Of a DNA stretch of 64,000 nt, positions 21,401 to 31,412 are shown one piece after another. The notes under the pieces were generated by a model. That model was not told where the DNA came from. It was given only the letters and a program-made list of their open reading frames with translations, and ran no database searches. The stretch's first letter is position 1, and every line of letters starts with the position of its first letter. The stretch comes from Nematopogon swammerdamellus. Taxonomy: Eukaryota > Arthropoda > Insecta > Lepidoptera > Adelidae. Location of the stretch: positions 19,173,566 to 19,237,565 of the forward strand of contig OX336340.1 in NCBI GenBank assembly GCA_946902875.1. Direction: 5' to 3'. The position numbers were made by a program, and so were the translations under genes.

Positions 21401-22257
21401 TAATGCCTTAGTATTTTTGTATTAAATTATAAATTGTGTGTACAAAGACGAAATTACAAACCTACGGACCTGCCAGACTTGTGGTCAACAAAACGCCGCT
21501 ATAAGCGATTTCATCCAAATTGTGTGCATGTATAGATTATATTATTAGAAGTGAAGTGACTGTAACTGTACGAGATATACCTACGACAAAGGTGGTTCTT
21601 CTTTACTTTTGAATTCTATGACGATTACGGACTCTGTCTTCACTGCAACTTTGACAAAGTCAAATCTAGCGTGAATAATTCCGGTGGCTTCCACAGTCTG
21701 CAAAAATGGCTGTTTCATAAAATTTGTTTAATAAATTTACCTATTATCAAGACAAGTCACCAAGTGTTTATGCGTCGACTGCCCCACTACTTCAATGAGT
21801 CCCATGGACATACGCCTCCCCAATTTGTCTCCAGTCCTCCCGGCTTAATAAAATAGTATCAAGACAATGTTTTTAAGCGAACCTTTTTAACGCACGTGTG
21901 GGATGGGACCTAACTTAGAAAAAGTGAAACGTCACGACCGAAAGGAGTTGAGCTGAGCTGAGGAGCGCTGGCTTAGCTTTTGTTGGGTGTTCCACGACAC
22001 CTCACCTTTTTCATTTTTTAATAAATAGCAAATGCTTTTATTACACACATGAATAAATAATTACCGATATAACTCGCGAAACTAAATACCTAACTAAAAA
22101 AATCGAAACCTAAACTTACTTTATTCGATTTAGAATATACGAGTACTTGTACGTACGTCGTACATGGCTTAAATAAAACCTTGTTTTTAAAATGGTTTTA
22201 TATTTAATATTTTATTTAATTATTTTTAGTTGTAATTTTTTATTGTATTTTTAGTAA
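21401..22257. other. Receptor intron sequence, little recognisable
   Basis: Apart from the RTE scrap at 21766-21852 nothing was identified. Confidence 0.5.
21766..21852 (-). mobile_element. Diverged RTE 3' fragment
   Basis: Weak match to the RTE tail: GTCGACTGCCCCACTAC..., GACATACGCCTCCCCAAT, CTCCAGTCCTCCCGGC. About 85 nt. Confidence 0.4.
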
Positions 22258-22427
22258 TCCAACATGGGTGGCTGTGCCGAGAGATCAATGGTGCTGTCGA
22301 CAGAGACCAAATCACCTCTCCTCGCAAAACCACGCTCAGTTAGGTGCCATGCCAGCAGATTTGCGGACTGTTGCTATGCTGGCTAGCCTGTTAATACCAT
22401 GTTTGAAGACACCCAGGTTAAAGGATT
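22258..22427 (-). mobile_element. LINE 3'-end fragment, same subfamily as 17.5 kb
   Basis: Reverse complement of the same LINE tail as at 17.6-17.8 kb: the FNLGVFK-coding stretch, then a GC-rich 3' UTR ending in CAGCCACCCATGTTGG ATTAC. It is truncated at its 5' side, and no poly-A remains at the boundary. Confidence 0.65.
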
Positions 22428-22474
22428 CTTGTTTACTCGCGTATTTTCTATCTGCGAGTGTTCATAATTAGTTA

Positions 22475-22770
22475 AAATACAAAACCGGCCAAATGCGAGT
22501 CGGACTCGCGCACCGAGGATTCCGTATCACCATGTACATAATTCGTCGGTTTTTAGTATTTGTTGTTATACTTTAGAGTTTTGCACTTCAATTACACCAA
22601 GTTTGATGCTTGTATGTATTACCGTTTTTAGGGTTTCGTATTCATACGCCTATTAAAAGGCTTCGCCGTCTGTCTTGTCTGTCCGTTCGTCCGTCCGTCC
22701 GTTGGAGGGTTGTATCTTTGAACCGTAATAACTAGTGAAATTTTCACAGAATATGTGTTATTATAGAAGA
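22475..22770. repeat. Family D fragments, two orientations
   Basis: 22475-22535 reverse tail (CCGGCCAAATGCGAGTCGG, CACCGAGGATTCCGTATCAC); 22628-22765 forward start (TAGGGTTTCGTATTCATACG, CCGTCTGTCTTGTCTGTCC, TTGAACCGTAATAACTAG). Confidence 0.5.
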
Positions 22771-22772
22771 TA

Positions 22773-24545
22773 CTAGCTTTTGCCCGCGGCTTCGCTCGCG
22801 TGAAATTTTTATTTCAAAGGAAGAAAGTAAGTAACTAAGGGCGAGCTGGGTTCAGGTAAACGATAAACCATCTCGAAGAAAGTGAGTAACTTTTTGAGGC
22901 CGAAGGTGGAGTTGCGTTCAGGAAGACGATAAACCTTCTCGAAGACAGTAAGTAACTATGGGCGAGGCCGAAGGCCGAGCTGCGTTCAGGAAGAGGACAA
23001 ACCATCTATAAGAAAGTAAGTAACAAAGGGCGAGGCCGAAGGCCGAGATGCGTTCAGGAAGAGGATAACATTTTCGAAGAAAGTAAGTAACTATGGGCGA
23101 GGCCGAAGGCCGAGCTTCGTTCAGGATGAGGGTAAACTTTTCGAAGAAAGTAAGTAACAGAGGGCGAGGCCGAAGGCCGAGCTGCGTTCAGTAAAATTGA
23201 ACCTTCTCGAAGACAGTAAGTAACTATGGGCGAGGCCGAAGGCCGAGCTGCGTTCAGGAAGAGGATAACATTTTCTAAGAAAGTAAGTAACAGAGGGCGA
23301 GGCCGAAGGCCGAGCTGCGTTCAGGAAGACGATAAACCTTTTCGAAGATAGTAAGTAACTATGGGCGAGGCCGAAGGCCGAGCTGCGTTCAGGAAGAGGA
23401 TAAACCATCTTTAAGAAGTAAGTAACAAAGGGCGAGGCCGAAGGCCGAGTTGCGTTCAGGAAGAGGATAACCTTTTCGAAGAATGTAACCGAGGGCGAGT
23501 CCGAAGGCCGAGCTGCGTTCAGGAAGACCATAAATCTTCTCGAAGAAAGTAACTTCTTTGTTACTTACTTTCTTCGAAAAGGTTTATCCTCTTCCTGAAC
23601 ACATCTCGGCCTTCGGCCTTGCCCATAGTTACTTACCGTCTTCGAGAATTTATCGTCTTCCTGAACGCAGCTCGGCCTTCGGCCTCGCCTATAGTTACTT
23701 ACTGTCTTCGAAAAGGTTTATCGTCTTCCTGAACGAAGCTCGGCCTTCGGCCTCGCCCTCTGTTACTTACTTTCTTCGAACAGGTCATCCTCTTCCTGAA
23801 CGCAGCTCGGCCTTCGGCCTCGCCCATAGTTACTTACTGTCTTCGAGAAGGTTTATCGTTTTCCTGAACGCAGCTCGGCCTTCGGCCTCGCCCTCTGTTA
23901 CTTACTTTCTTCGAAAAGTTTACCCGCATGCTGAATGCAGCTCGGCCTTCGGCCTCGCCCATATTTACTTACTGTCTTCGAAAAGGTTTATCGTCTTCCT
24001 GAACGCAGCTCGGCCTTCGGCCTCGCCCTCTGTTACTTACTTTCTTCGAAAAGGTTATCCTCTTCCTGAACGCAGCTCGGCCTTCGGCCTCGCCCATAGT
24101 TACTTACTGTCTTCGAGAAGGTTTATCGTTTTCCTGAACGCAGCTCCGCCATCAGCCTCGCCCTCTGTTACTTACTTTCTTCGAAAAGTTTACCCTCATC
24201 CTGAACGCAGCTCGGCCTTCGGCCTCGCCCATAATTACTTACTTTCTTCGAAAAGGTTATCCTCTTCCTGAACGCAGCTCGGCCTTCGGCCTCGCCCTTT
24301 GTTACTTACTTTCTTAAAGATGGTTTATCCTCTTCCTGAACGCAGCTCGGCCTTCGGCCTCGCCAATAGTTACTTACTGTCTTCGAGAAGGTTTATCGTC
24401 TTCCTGAACGCAACTTCGCCTTCGGCCTCAAAAAGTTACTCACTTTCTTCGAGACGGTTTATCGTTTACCTGAACCCAGCTCGCCCTTAGTTACTTACTT
24501 TTTTCCTTTGAAATACGAATTTCACGCGAGCGAAGCCGCGGGCAA
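22773..24545. repeat. 1.77-kb palindromic minisatellite of Helitron units
   Basis: Left arm 22773-23557 begins with a reversed Helitron end (CTAGCTTTTGCCCGCGGCTT) and consists of about 12 units of roughly 65 bp (GGGCGAGGCCGAAGGCCGAG, CTGCGTTCAGGAAGAGGATA, AAGAAAGTAAGTAAC). Right arm 23560-24545 is the same array in inverse orientation, ending GCGAGCGAAGCCGCGGGC without CTAG. Each unit contains the small hairpin GGCCGAAGGCC. The long ORFs over both arms are periodicity artefacts. Confidence 0.9.
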
Positions 24546-24790
24546 TTTTTTATCATTACTTATGTCCTCTAGAGGGCGCCATATCCTATAGCCTATAGAC
24601 GTTGGATGCGTCTTGACGACCAGCGTACGGTCAAGACGCATCCAACGATACCTCATTTGTCAAATTATGATAAGTAGTGTCGAAGTTATTATGAGGGAAC
24701 AGTTGAACATACATACATACATACATACATACATACCGGTCAAAAACATAACTCTCCTTTTCGCTTCGCCGTAATCGGGTAAAAATAAGA
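24546..24790 (-). repeat. CCCGACTACGGCGAAG repeat (family E) with hairpin
   Basis: On the minus strand it starts TTTTTACCCGATTACGGCGA AGCG near 24790, then (GTAT)n, and carries CGTTGGATGCGTCTTGAC and its inverted copy around an 11-nt loop (24600-24652). Related copies at 35401 and 39560-39799. Confidence 0.5.
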
Positions 24791-25039
24791 ATCTCTTCGC
24801 TAATATACCGCGCATACTACACTACGTACAATATAATAAACATACGATCAATTAACTTAAATCAAATAGGAACTTCAGTTAAATAAATATCCGCTAACAT
24901 CGACTCGCAATAACACTTTTACATAGGTTTGCACCTAAAATTAATCAAATAGCTACCTAACGAAGTTAACCTACATAATATTATGAATCGAATTAAAATA
25001 TAAGAAACTCTGCCGAGACAATGCATACACACACACACC

Positions 25040-25462
25040 GCGCTCCGCCAGACCACCGAATAGACCGCACCCCGCGCCGCGTCCCGCGCCTTCGCCCCCG
25101 CCGCCGGGCTGCCAGTCTCCGCGACTAACCCCCGCCGCGCCGCGCCGCCCATTATTTAGGCGCTTGGAACAATTCGATTTGTATGGGAGCCACATCTTAG
25201 CGTAGCCGGAAGTGAATTTTAGTAAGCCTATCCTGTGTCCCGTATAGTAAAATGGGTTTGTACTAAGTTTCATCAAATTCGGATTATGGCTTTAAGAGTT
25301 ATGGAGGAACATACATACATACATACATACATACATACAGAAAAGATTTCTAAAAATCGTCAATTTAGCTTTAGTATCATACATAGAGGCTACAAACTCA
25401 ATATTTCCTAAAACAAAGTAACTTACTCCATGACCATCCCTTACAGATTTATTATTAGTATT
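25040..25462 (-). mobile_element. Helitron-like element with CpG-rich insert
   Basis: Reverse copy of the family (CATGACCATCCCTTACAGAT at its 5' end near 25445). At the 3' side, 25040-25155 is an extremely GC-rich stretch (CCCCGCGCCGCGTCCCGCGC, GCCGCGCCGCGCCGCCC) replacing the usual tail. A (CATA) run at 25311-25338 is internal. Confidence 0.55.
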
Positions 25463-25576
25463 GATATTGATGATAACAACAAATAATAAAAAATAGAAGA
25501 AGTAAACAATTAAGGGGGGCACCATACAAGAAACTAATTTTTTCAACGTTTATTTATGTGGTGCGAAAACCTCGGT

Positions 25577-25930
25577 ACCGTGTGGGCCCGGTACTTAAAA
25601 GTACCGTGTGGGCCCGGTACTTAAAAAGAATAGCCCCACTGCATCTCTCCCCGTGCATGTCGTAAAAGGCGACTAAGGGATAAGGACAAGATGCAGTGCT
25701 AAAGGGCGACGGGCTCGCCACCTCTCACCTTGGCACGGTACTTCCACCGAGTCATGCAGCAGGTGGGTCTTCGTGCCTTACTTGCTGCTTGATCGATTGA
25801 ATCTTGTTCGAATACTTTGCGAAACGTGGTGGTCGGTGTTGTGCTGTAATTTACCAGAGTTCTTGCAGCACAACACCGATTACTCTGCTTACCCCGATTG
25901 TCGGGATTCAGCGTGTGCGATATGTATGTA
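25577..25930 (+). mobile_element. SINE C with doubled head start
   Basis: The first 26 nt of the head (ACCGTGTGGGCCCGGTACTT plus AAAAGT) occur twice in tandem before the body. The tail CGATTGTCGGGATTCAGCGT is followed by ATGTATGTA. Confidence 0.8.
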
Positions 25931-25934
25931 CGAA

Positions 25935-26060
25935 AACCTCGGTCCGAGAGTCCGACTCGCACTTGGCCGGTTTTTGTGTTTCCGTATTCCTGCGGAAGCC
26001 TATTACTAAGTCTACGCCGTCTGTCAATGTGTATACTTGTGTAGGTGTAGTGTATATTAT
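25935..26060 (+). repeat. Family D fragment
   Basis: CGGTCCGAGAGTCCGACTCG, CACTTGGCCGGTTTTTGTG and TTCCGTATTCCTGCGGAAGC, CTACGCCGTCTGTC: pieces of the family tail and start joined together. Confidence 0.45.
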
Positions 26061-26560
26061 ACAGGGTGTTTCAGGATAGGGTTTCGTAACTTCAGGGTTC
26101 GAAAGGGGTCCATATTTGAAGACGAGAAGCTCTGAAACGTTTTCCCAGATTCGGTCATTTTATATTATTTTTTGGTGAAAATATTTTCATCGAGCTTTGG
26201 TGGACAAAAATAAAATGACTAACTTACATGCTTAACTAGTAGAATTGTACTGCATGTAGGTAAATTCCAGACATTTAAATTTGAATGACATCAAAATAAA
26301 AAGGGGACTAGACTAGGTCATTCCACTCCCTAGACTTATGGACAGCACTATTGCCAAATCTCACTGCCCATCGGGTTTTTATCACAATTTTCAATTTTTG
26401 TATTAAAAAAAAAATACGGAATTTCGATTTGAGTGATAAGTATTTTTTTCTTCTAATAAATAAATAAATAAATAATAAATAACACCTTCTTTATTTAGGC
26501 ACATTGTCCCATACAATTAATCATAAATCACATACACAAAAAAGCACATACAAAACATAT
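26061..26560. other. Receptor intron sequence, no feature
   Basis: Contains ACAGGGTGTTTCAGGATAGG and TTCGAAAGGGGTCCATATTT, suggestive of an old DNA transposon, but no boundary could be set. (AATA) run at 26455-26475. Confidence 0.4.
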
Positions 26561-26946
26561 TTTTTTTTTTTATGGAAACTGACACGGTTGGCTACATCAC
26601 CTACAACGTCCGTGATGTCAGCCCATAACACCGGGTTGACTAGGTGCCATGTCAGTGCTTCCCCCTTTGATCGTGCCGGCTACACTGAACTGGTCGGAAA
26701 ACACAAACTATTTACATAGCCGTTTAGACCGACGTTTCATTCAGTGCGGTGGTACCAACCCGGGCGGGTTAAACCCTACCATCAAATAAGATTAGGAGGG
26801 AAGGGACCTACAGTTTTACGAGGAATCCGAACCTCGGTCAGCCTCCAACGGTCAGCGGTCACCCATCCAAGTACTGACCGCACCCAGTGTTGCTTAACAT
26901 TCAATAGCGACAGTTGACTGTCTGCACCACTGAGCTATCGAGCCTG
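26561..26946 (-). mobile_element. SINE A with complete tRNA/5S module
   Basis: Reverse: T11, full body, B-box-like GAATCCGAACCTCG, 5S-like CACCCATCCAAGTACTGACC and TGTTGCTTAACAT, then A-box side CCACTGAGCTATCGAGCC. The head is absent, so the 5' end coincides with the tRNA-like start. A 13-bp perfect hairpin (26946-26973) begins at this boundary. Confidence 0.8.
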
Positions 26947-26973
26947 TGCAACATGAACCTTCATGTTGCACAG
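26946..26973. repeat. 13-bp perfect hairpin at SINE boundary
   Basis: TGTGCAACATGAA-CC-TTCATGTTGCACA, beginning at the 5' edge of a SINE A copy. Confidence 0.8.
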
Positions 26974-27189
26974 GAAACTCTCTTAATCTGACCCCAGTAT
27001 CCGCGTTCTGCATTCAGTGACCACACTTCAACTACATCAGCTATGAAACTGGAGTCTGGAGACACGAGTCTGACGTTCTGTCTCGCTGCGTATAGAGTTT
27101 GCTATAGAGAAAGGTATAACGGAATTTCAGTAGATCATTCGCTTTAAAAATATGATAGCCACACGCGAATATGCCGTCATCTATCTTTT

Positions 27190-27345
27190 ATGTATCCGAT
27201 ATGGGTGGCTGAATCAGAGGGTCGGAGCACTTTTTTTTTTTAATGGAAACTCACACGGTTGGCTACATCACCTACAACGTCCGTGATGTCAGCCCTCCGA
27301 CCAGCAAATACCAACTCCGAGAAGATGTCATACCGGAAGTCCCAT
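27190..27345 (-). mobile_element. SINE B 3' part, interrupted by SINE A
   Basis: TATCCGATATGGGTGGCTGA and GAGGGTCGGAGCAC precede, and TCCGACCAGCAAATACC and CATACCGGAAGTCCC follow, a 67-nt SINE A piece. Removing that piece restores the B order. Confidence 0.55.
27230..27296 (-). mobile_element. SINE A 3' piece nested in SINE B
   Basis: T12, ATGGAAACTCACACGGTTGG... to GATGTCAGCCC. It interrupts a SINE B copy whose parts lie at 27190-27230 and 27297-27345, so this insertion is the younger one. Confidence 0.6.
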
Positions 27346-27628
27346 TCAAAATCAAAATCATTAATGTTTTTTTGCAGTTTTTTTACAGTGTCCCCATTAC
27401 GGGTTTTTGAATATGCAAAATGCCTGAATGGGCGTAAAATACAGGCTTCACGTCATGCATTGAGCCATGCAAGGCTGGCTTTACAAAAATTAATTTTACA
27501 ATTTATCCATAAAAAAAATTAAAATACAATACACTATAACCTATACAAAAATTTGCACAAATTCGTTCACTTTATAAACGCTATTATACTATGTTTATAC
27601 TATATTGTATACGAATGGTACTATGTTC

Positions 27629-27932
27629 TTTTTTATTTAAACCGGTATGAGCGGCTGATTCAGAGGGGCCAAAGCACATGCTCCGACCAGCCAATATCAC
27701 CTCCGAGAAGGTAGGTGCCATACCGGAGGGAGACTTCCCTGGATTGCTGGCTATACTGGACTAATAGGAGAACACAACCGAGGCTGCAATGCGGCCATCT
27801 TAAATCCAGTACGGTGGTACCAACCCATTCTCTTCGGTTACAATTTGAGTCTACCAACAAGTAAGGGCCAAGGGAAGGGACCTAGAGTTTTACACCGGTT
27901 CCGAACGGTGAAGCAGCAGGTGTAGGTATGCA
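27629..27932 (-). mobile_element. SINE B, head-less
   Basis: T-rich end, AACCGGTATGAGCGGCTGA, body through ACGGTGGTACCAACCC and GGGACCTAGAGTTTTACACC to GCAGCAGGTGTAGGTATGCA. Truncated before the tRNA-like head. Confidence 0.75.
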
Positions 27933-27978
27933 CTATGTTTTCTATATTATTATTAAAGTGCAAATAAAGAGTTTTGTA

Positions 27979-28112
27979 TTTTTTTTAATACGGGACTAGA
28001 GGAGAGCACACCTGAGGCTCTCGTGTCCAGCACGATGGTACCAACTCAGTCGGGTACAATTTTACGCCGCCGCCAGTTCTGAACAGTGAAGCAGCATGTG
28101 CGCAGGTGTACA
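27979..28112 (-). mobile_element. SINE B, internally deleted
   Basis: Short copy retaining GGGACTAGAGGAGAGCACAC, GATGGTACCAACTCAGTCGG and GAACAGTGAAGCAGCATGTG; most of the 3' half and the GGTCCC stretch are missing. Confidence 0.55.
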
Positions 28113-28625
28113 CAAAATGTCTCTATCTAGTCGCGTATTGTCACAACGGGTTGTCCAATTATCAGATACGTAGTTCGTTAACTTTCGTTTGTCATTCATG
28201 AAACGAACAAAATTGCATAAAACAGTAATTCTAGTCGACACATGTGTCGCATCTGCTCGCCCGTCATTGACTTGACTGTTGTACGGACGGTGCTGGACGT
28301 GTGGGGTTCATAGGAAAGCTAACTGTAACGATTCTAAAAAAAATTCTTTTTTAATTTTAAATTCATAGATCTTAATGATGTAGCCAAACATCCCCCCATT
28401 ATAACTTAAAAAAATATTTATTTGTAGGGTCCGACAAGCAATATTATTTCTAAAATTTAGCTCGGCTGCTGAAAAGGTTGGTATCCCATGCGTGGTGGTG
28501 TTAATAAACCGAACATAGTCATTTAACCTTACTATCAATAAATTAGGTAACGGAAGGAACCAAGAATCCTTATTTAAATGTTCTTGGCAGCGACCTACAG
28601 TGTTTCATGGAACACAACCATAGAG
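28113..28625. other. Receptor intron sequence, no feature
   Basis: No repeat shared with the rest of the window and no coding signal. Confidence 0.5.
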
Positions 28626-28949
28626 CATACATACATACACAACACACGCCGTATCCAATCGGGGTAAGCAGAGTAATCGGTGTTACAAGTATTCTGGTAA
28701 ATTACAGCACAACACCGACCACCACATTTAGCAAAGTATTCGGACAAGATAATTCAGATCTGGCAACAAGTAAGGCATGAAGGCTCGCCTGCTGTAAGAC
28801 TCGATGGAAACACCGTGCCAAGGTGAAAGGTTGCTAGCCTGTCGCCCTTATGCGCGGTATCTTGTCCTTATCCCTTAGTCGCCATTTATGTCATGCACGG
28901 GGAGAGATGCAGTGGAGCTATTCTTACTATGTACCGGCCCCACACAGTA
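28626..28949 (-). mobile_element. SINE C, complete
   Basis: CATACATACATACACAACAC end, CAATCGGGGTAAGCAGAGTA, body, head ending GTACCGGCCCCACACAGT. Confidence 0.75.
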
Positions 28950-29237
28950 CTATAATACCACCACAGAGCATCTGGTGTCAAATCTACACAATTCTAAGTC
29001 TATGGTTTAGGTAGGTAAGTCACGATCGTATGTTAGTTTCAGAGTCCGGACAACAAGAGGCTCTGATAAACGAGCTGAAGTTGTAAGAGAAATTAATTGG
29101 TTGGGAGTTTGATATCGATGATGGCTCGCTGTTGAAGTTTCTTTGCAGTTTGTTTCAACATTGAAGTTTGCAACAGTGATTCTTCATCTCTAATTGAATT
29201 CGGCATAGATATTATGGGTATAATTGTATGTTCAATT

Positions 29238-29430
29238 CAGCCTCGGTAGCTCAGTGGTGCGGTCGGCCGACTGTTGTTAAGCACACCTGGGCGCGGTCAG
29301 TACTTGGATGGGTGACCGCTCGACCGTTGGAGGCTGACCTTGGTTCGGATTCCACGTATACCGGTAGGTCCCTTCCCTTCTTAACTTACTAGGTGGTATG
29401 GTTTATTCCGCCCGGGTTGCTACCACCGCA
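29238..29430 (+). mobile_element. SINE A tRNA/5S-led copy, 3' truncated
   Basis: Begins exactly at CAGCCTCGGTAGCTCAGTGG without the usual head. It carries GTTGTTAAGCACACCTGGGC and CAGTACTTGGATGGGTGACC (5S-like), the B-box-like element and the start of the body to GCTACCACCGCA. AATTCA occurs on both sides, a possible 6-nt duplication. This start point suggests that the tRNA-like module can act as a transcript 5' end. Confidence 0.7.
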
Positions 29431-29519
29431 AATTCAAAAATTCGTACATGTAGCCAAAACATAGAAATACGCATCATTACGTGCAATCTGCTACAAAAAG
29501 CTCTTATACTAGTTCATTG

Positions 29520-29564
29520 AAGTGAATGTTGATCCTAGAGTGGCTCTAGGATCAACATTCACTT
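29520..29564. repeat. 21-bp perfect hairpin
   Basis: AAGTGAATGTTGATCCTAGAG, loop TGG, then the exact inverse. No flanking repeat recognised. Confidence 0.85.
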
Positions 29565-29600
29565 TAATTGCGTACTTATTTATACTAAACCATTTTGAAC

Positions 29601-29923
29601 TTTTTTTTATGGGTACTGACACGCTTGGCTACATCACCTACAACATCCGTTATGTCAGCCCATAACACCGGGTGAACTAGGTGCCATGTCAGTGCTTCCC
29701 TTCATTTCGCGCCGGTGACACTGAACTGGACGGAAAACACGAACTATTTACATAGCCGTTTCGACGGAGACCTTTCATTCAGTGCGGTGGTATCAACCCG
29801 GGCGGGTTAAACCCTACCACCTAGTAATATAAGAAGGGAGTCATATCCCTTAGTCGCCTTTTACGACATACACGGGGAGAGATGCAGTGGGGCTATTCTT
29901 TTAAAGTACCGGCCCCACACGGA
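29601..29923 (-). mobile_element. SINE A, short form, near TM1 exon
   Basis: Complete short form in reverse; T8 at 29601, head ending GGCCCCACACGGA. It starts 47 nt beyond the donor of the receptor TM1 exon and is in the sense orientation of the receptor. Confidence 0.8.
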
Positions 29924-29970
29924 ACAACACAAAAATTCAATAAAAACAACAATATAACAAATGAACTGAC

Positions 29971-30106
29971 CGGCGATAGCGAGCTGCATCATGAAGAAGT
30001 TCATACGGCTCTTGCGGGACTTGGTGAGCAGGAGAGCCAGGATCACGGTCGAGTTGCCGGCCACGATACCGACCAACAGCACCAGCAGCACGGCAAACTG
30101 CACCGT
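29971..30106 (-). CDS. CCAPR: CCAP-receptor-like GPCR, TM1 and start of TM2
   Basis: Second coding exon, 136 nt, entered after the acceptor ...TATGAACAG and left at GCCG|GTCAGT in phase 1. It encodes TM1 (VQFAVLLVLLVGIVAGN, with the conserved Asn 1.50 in GNS at about residue 61), the first intracellular loop KSRKSRMN and the start of TM2 (FFMMQLAIA). The split Asp codon (G|AT) that begins the next exon restores the conserved LAIAD motif (Asp 2.50). The exon sits between a SINE A copy that ends 47 nt beyond its donor and a LINE fragment that starts 113 nt before its acceptor. Without splicing the frame runs on to Q-F-I-C-Y, which is intron. Family assignment rests on the TM1 and ICL1 motifs. 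Confidence 0.88.
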
Positions 30107-30219
30107 CTGTTCATACACGCATTGCTCAAAACTCGGCGACACCAACAATGGCATGGCAATTGTACATAAACATACTACCAAAGATTTAAATCGATAGATA
30201 GGGAACTTTCGTTGCCATA

Positions 30220-30864
30220 TCGAAGGGAAGGCCAAGCTGGCTTCTAAAAAGCTGGGCGTACTCAATAAGGTGCGACGGTACTTCACGCCGGACCAAAAGC
30301 TGCTTCTGTATAAATCGCAGATCAGGTCCTGCTTTTGGAGGTTGGAGTACTGCTCGCACCTGTGTGATGGCTCTGCTAAATACCAGCTTGCGCCTCTGGA
30401 CTCGATCCAGCGTCGAGCCGTGCGATTAGTGCGTGACCCCGAAGTGTCCTGCGATTTAGAACCACTGCAACAGCGTAGGGATGTCGGCTCCCTAAGTGTG
30501 TTCTATCGCTTATTTCATGGGGAGTGCTCGGAGGAGCTGTTTGATGCGATTCCGCCGTCCCCTTTCCACCTCCGCACCACGCGCACTGGGCAGGGATTGC
30601 ATCCCTACACGCTGGATTTACCGCGGGTGCGTACAAATCGATTCTGCAGATCTTTCCTCTACAGAACCGGTAAACTCTGGAACGCTCTCCCTGGCCATAT
30701 ATTTCCCCCTAAGTACAGTCTCGGGTCCTTCGATAGGGGCGTGAATGGGCACCTGTCAGGCCGGCATGGCATTCGCAACCCCCGCGTACGACCGAATGTC
30801 CATGGGCGTCGTTAGACACCTTATGGGTGGCTCAGAGCCATATGTCGCGCTATCAATAAAAAAA
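30220..30864 (+). mobile_element. Daphne-like LINE, RT C-terminal part
   Basis: 5'-truncated LINE with an open frame from 30220 to the stop at 30813-30815. It reads KLASKKLGVLNKVRRYFTPD ... LYKSQIRSC, EYCSHLCDGSAKYQLAPLDS IQRRAVRLVRDP, GECSEELFDAIPPSPFHLRT, RFCRSFLYRTGKLWNALPGH. The 3' UTR is about 40 nt and ends TATCAATAAAAAAA. It belongs to a different subfamily from the 54.4 kb copy because the last 50 nt differ. It lies antisense in the receptor intron, 113 nt upstream of the TM1 acceptor. Confidence 0.8.
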
Positions 30865-31279
30865 TATACGGCAAAACGCTCAAGTGTTCGTCACCGATTA
30901 GACATATTATAATGGTGTGTGTAACTTCATGTACAGTAGTGATCAAGAATCGCATCAAAAGATGCCTCGTGTTAACAAAACGCACTCGCGCATCGGCGCG
31001 TTCCGTTCCGTTCCGTGAAACGACCTCTCAACACGCGCGTGGCGCTGCGTCTGATGCGAAGTAGCGCCGCATTCGGCCCTTTCATTAGTGACATTGTCTG
31101 TAGTGCGCCATGTTAGACTGTGCGCTATCTATAGATTTAAATCTTTGTATACTACTCAAAATCTATCGAAACTCCATCGAGAAATGACACTGATGAAAAT
31201 CCTTTGAGACTCAATAGTATCGCTAGCTTCATACACATAAAGCTCGAAATCCATTGATACTTTTAAACGACAACACGCA
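30865..31279. other. Receptor intron, CpG-rich patch
   Basis: 30980-31060 contains TTCCGTTCCGTTCCG and CACGCGCGTGGCGCTGCGTC; no gene seen. Confidence 0.45.
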
Positions 31280-31412
31280 ATACGTGCAAATAATGCGTGT
31301 CGAGCTTTTGAAAGAGACCATTCGGTTGTAGAGCGTCGTCTCTATCGTACGAACTCGCACGCCTCTGTGCGACAGTGACGACGCTCTACAACCGGATTGT
31401 CTATTTCTAAAG
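31280..31412. repeat. Hairpin MITE sharing GGTTGTAGAGCG core
   Basis: Inner pair CGGTTGTAGAGCGTCGTC with GACGACGCTCTACAACCGG; outer pair TAATGCGTGT and ACACGCATTA. Related in the core to 58461-58622. Confidence 0.6.

Noticed and set aside
23121..24490. ORFs of 63-237 codons over the Helitron minisatellite
   Set aside because: They read a tandem DNA repeat (FGLAHSYLLSS-type) in mirrored form on both arms, which is expected from the palindrome.
30270..30815. A stand-alone 181-residue gene
   Set aside because: It is the C-terminal part of a 5'-truncated LINE, open upstream of the first start, with a LINE 3' UTR and A tail.
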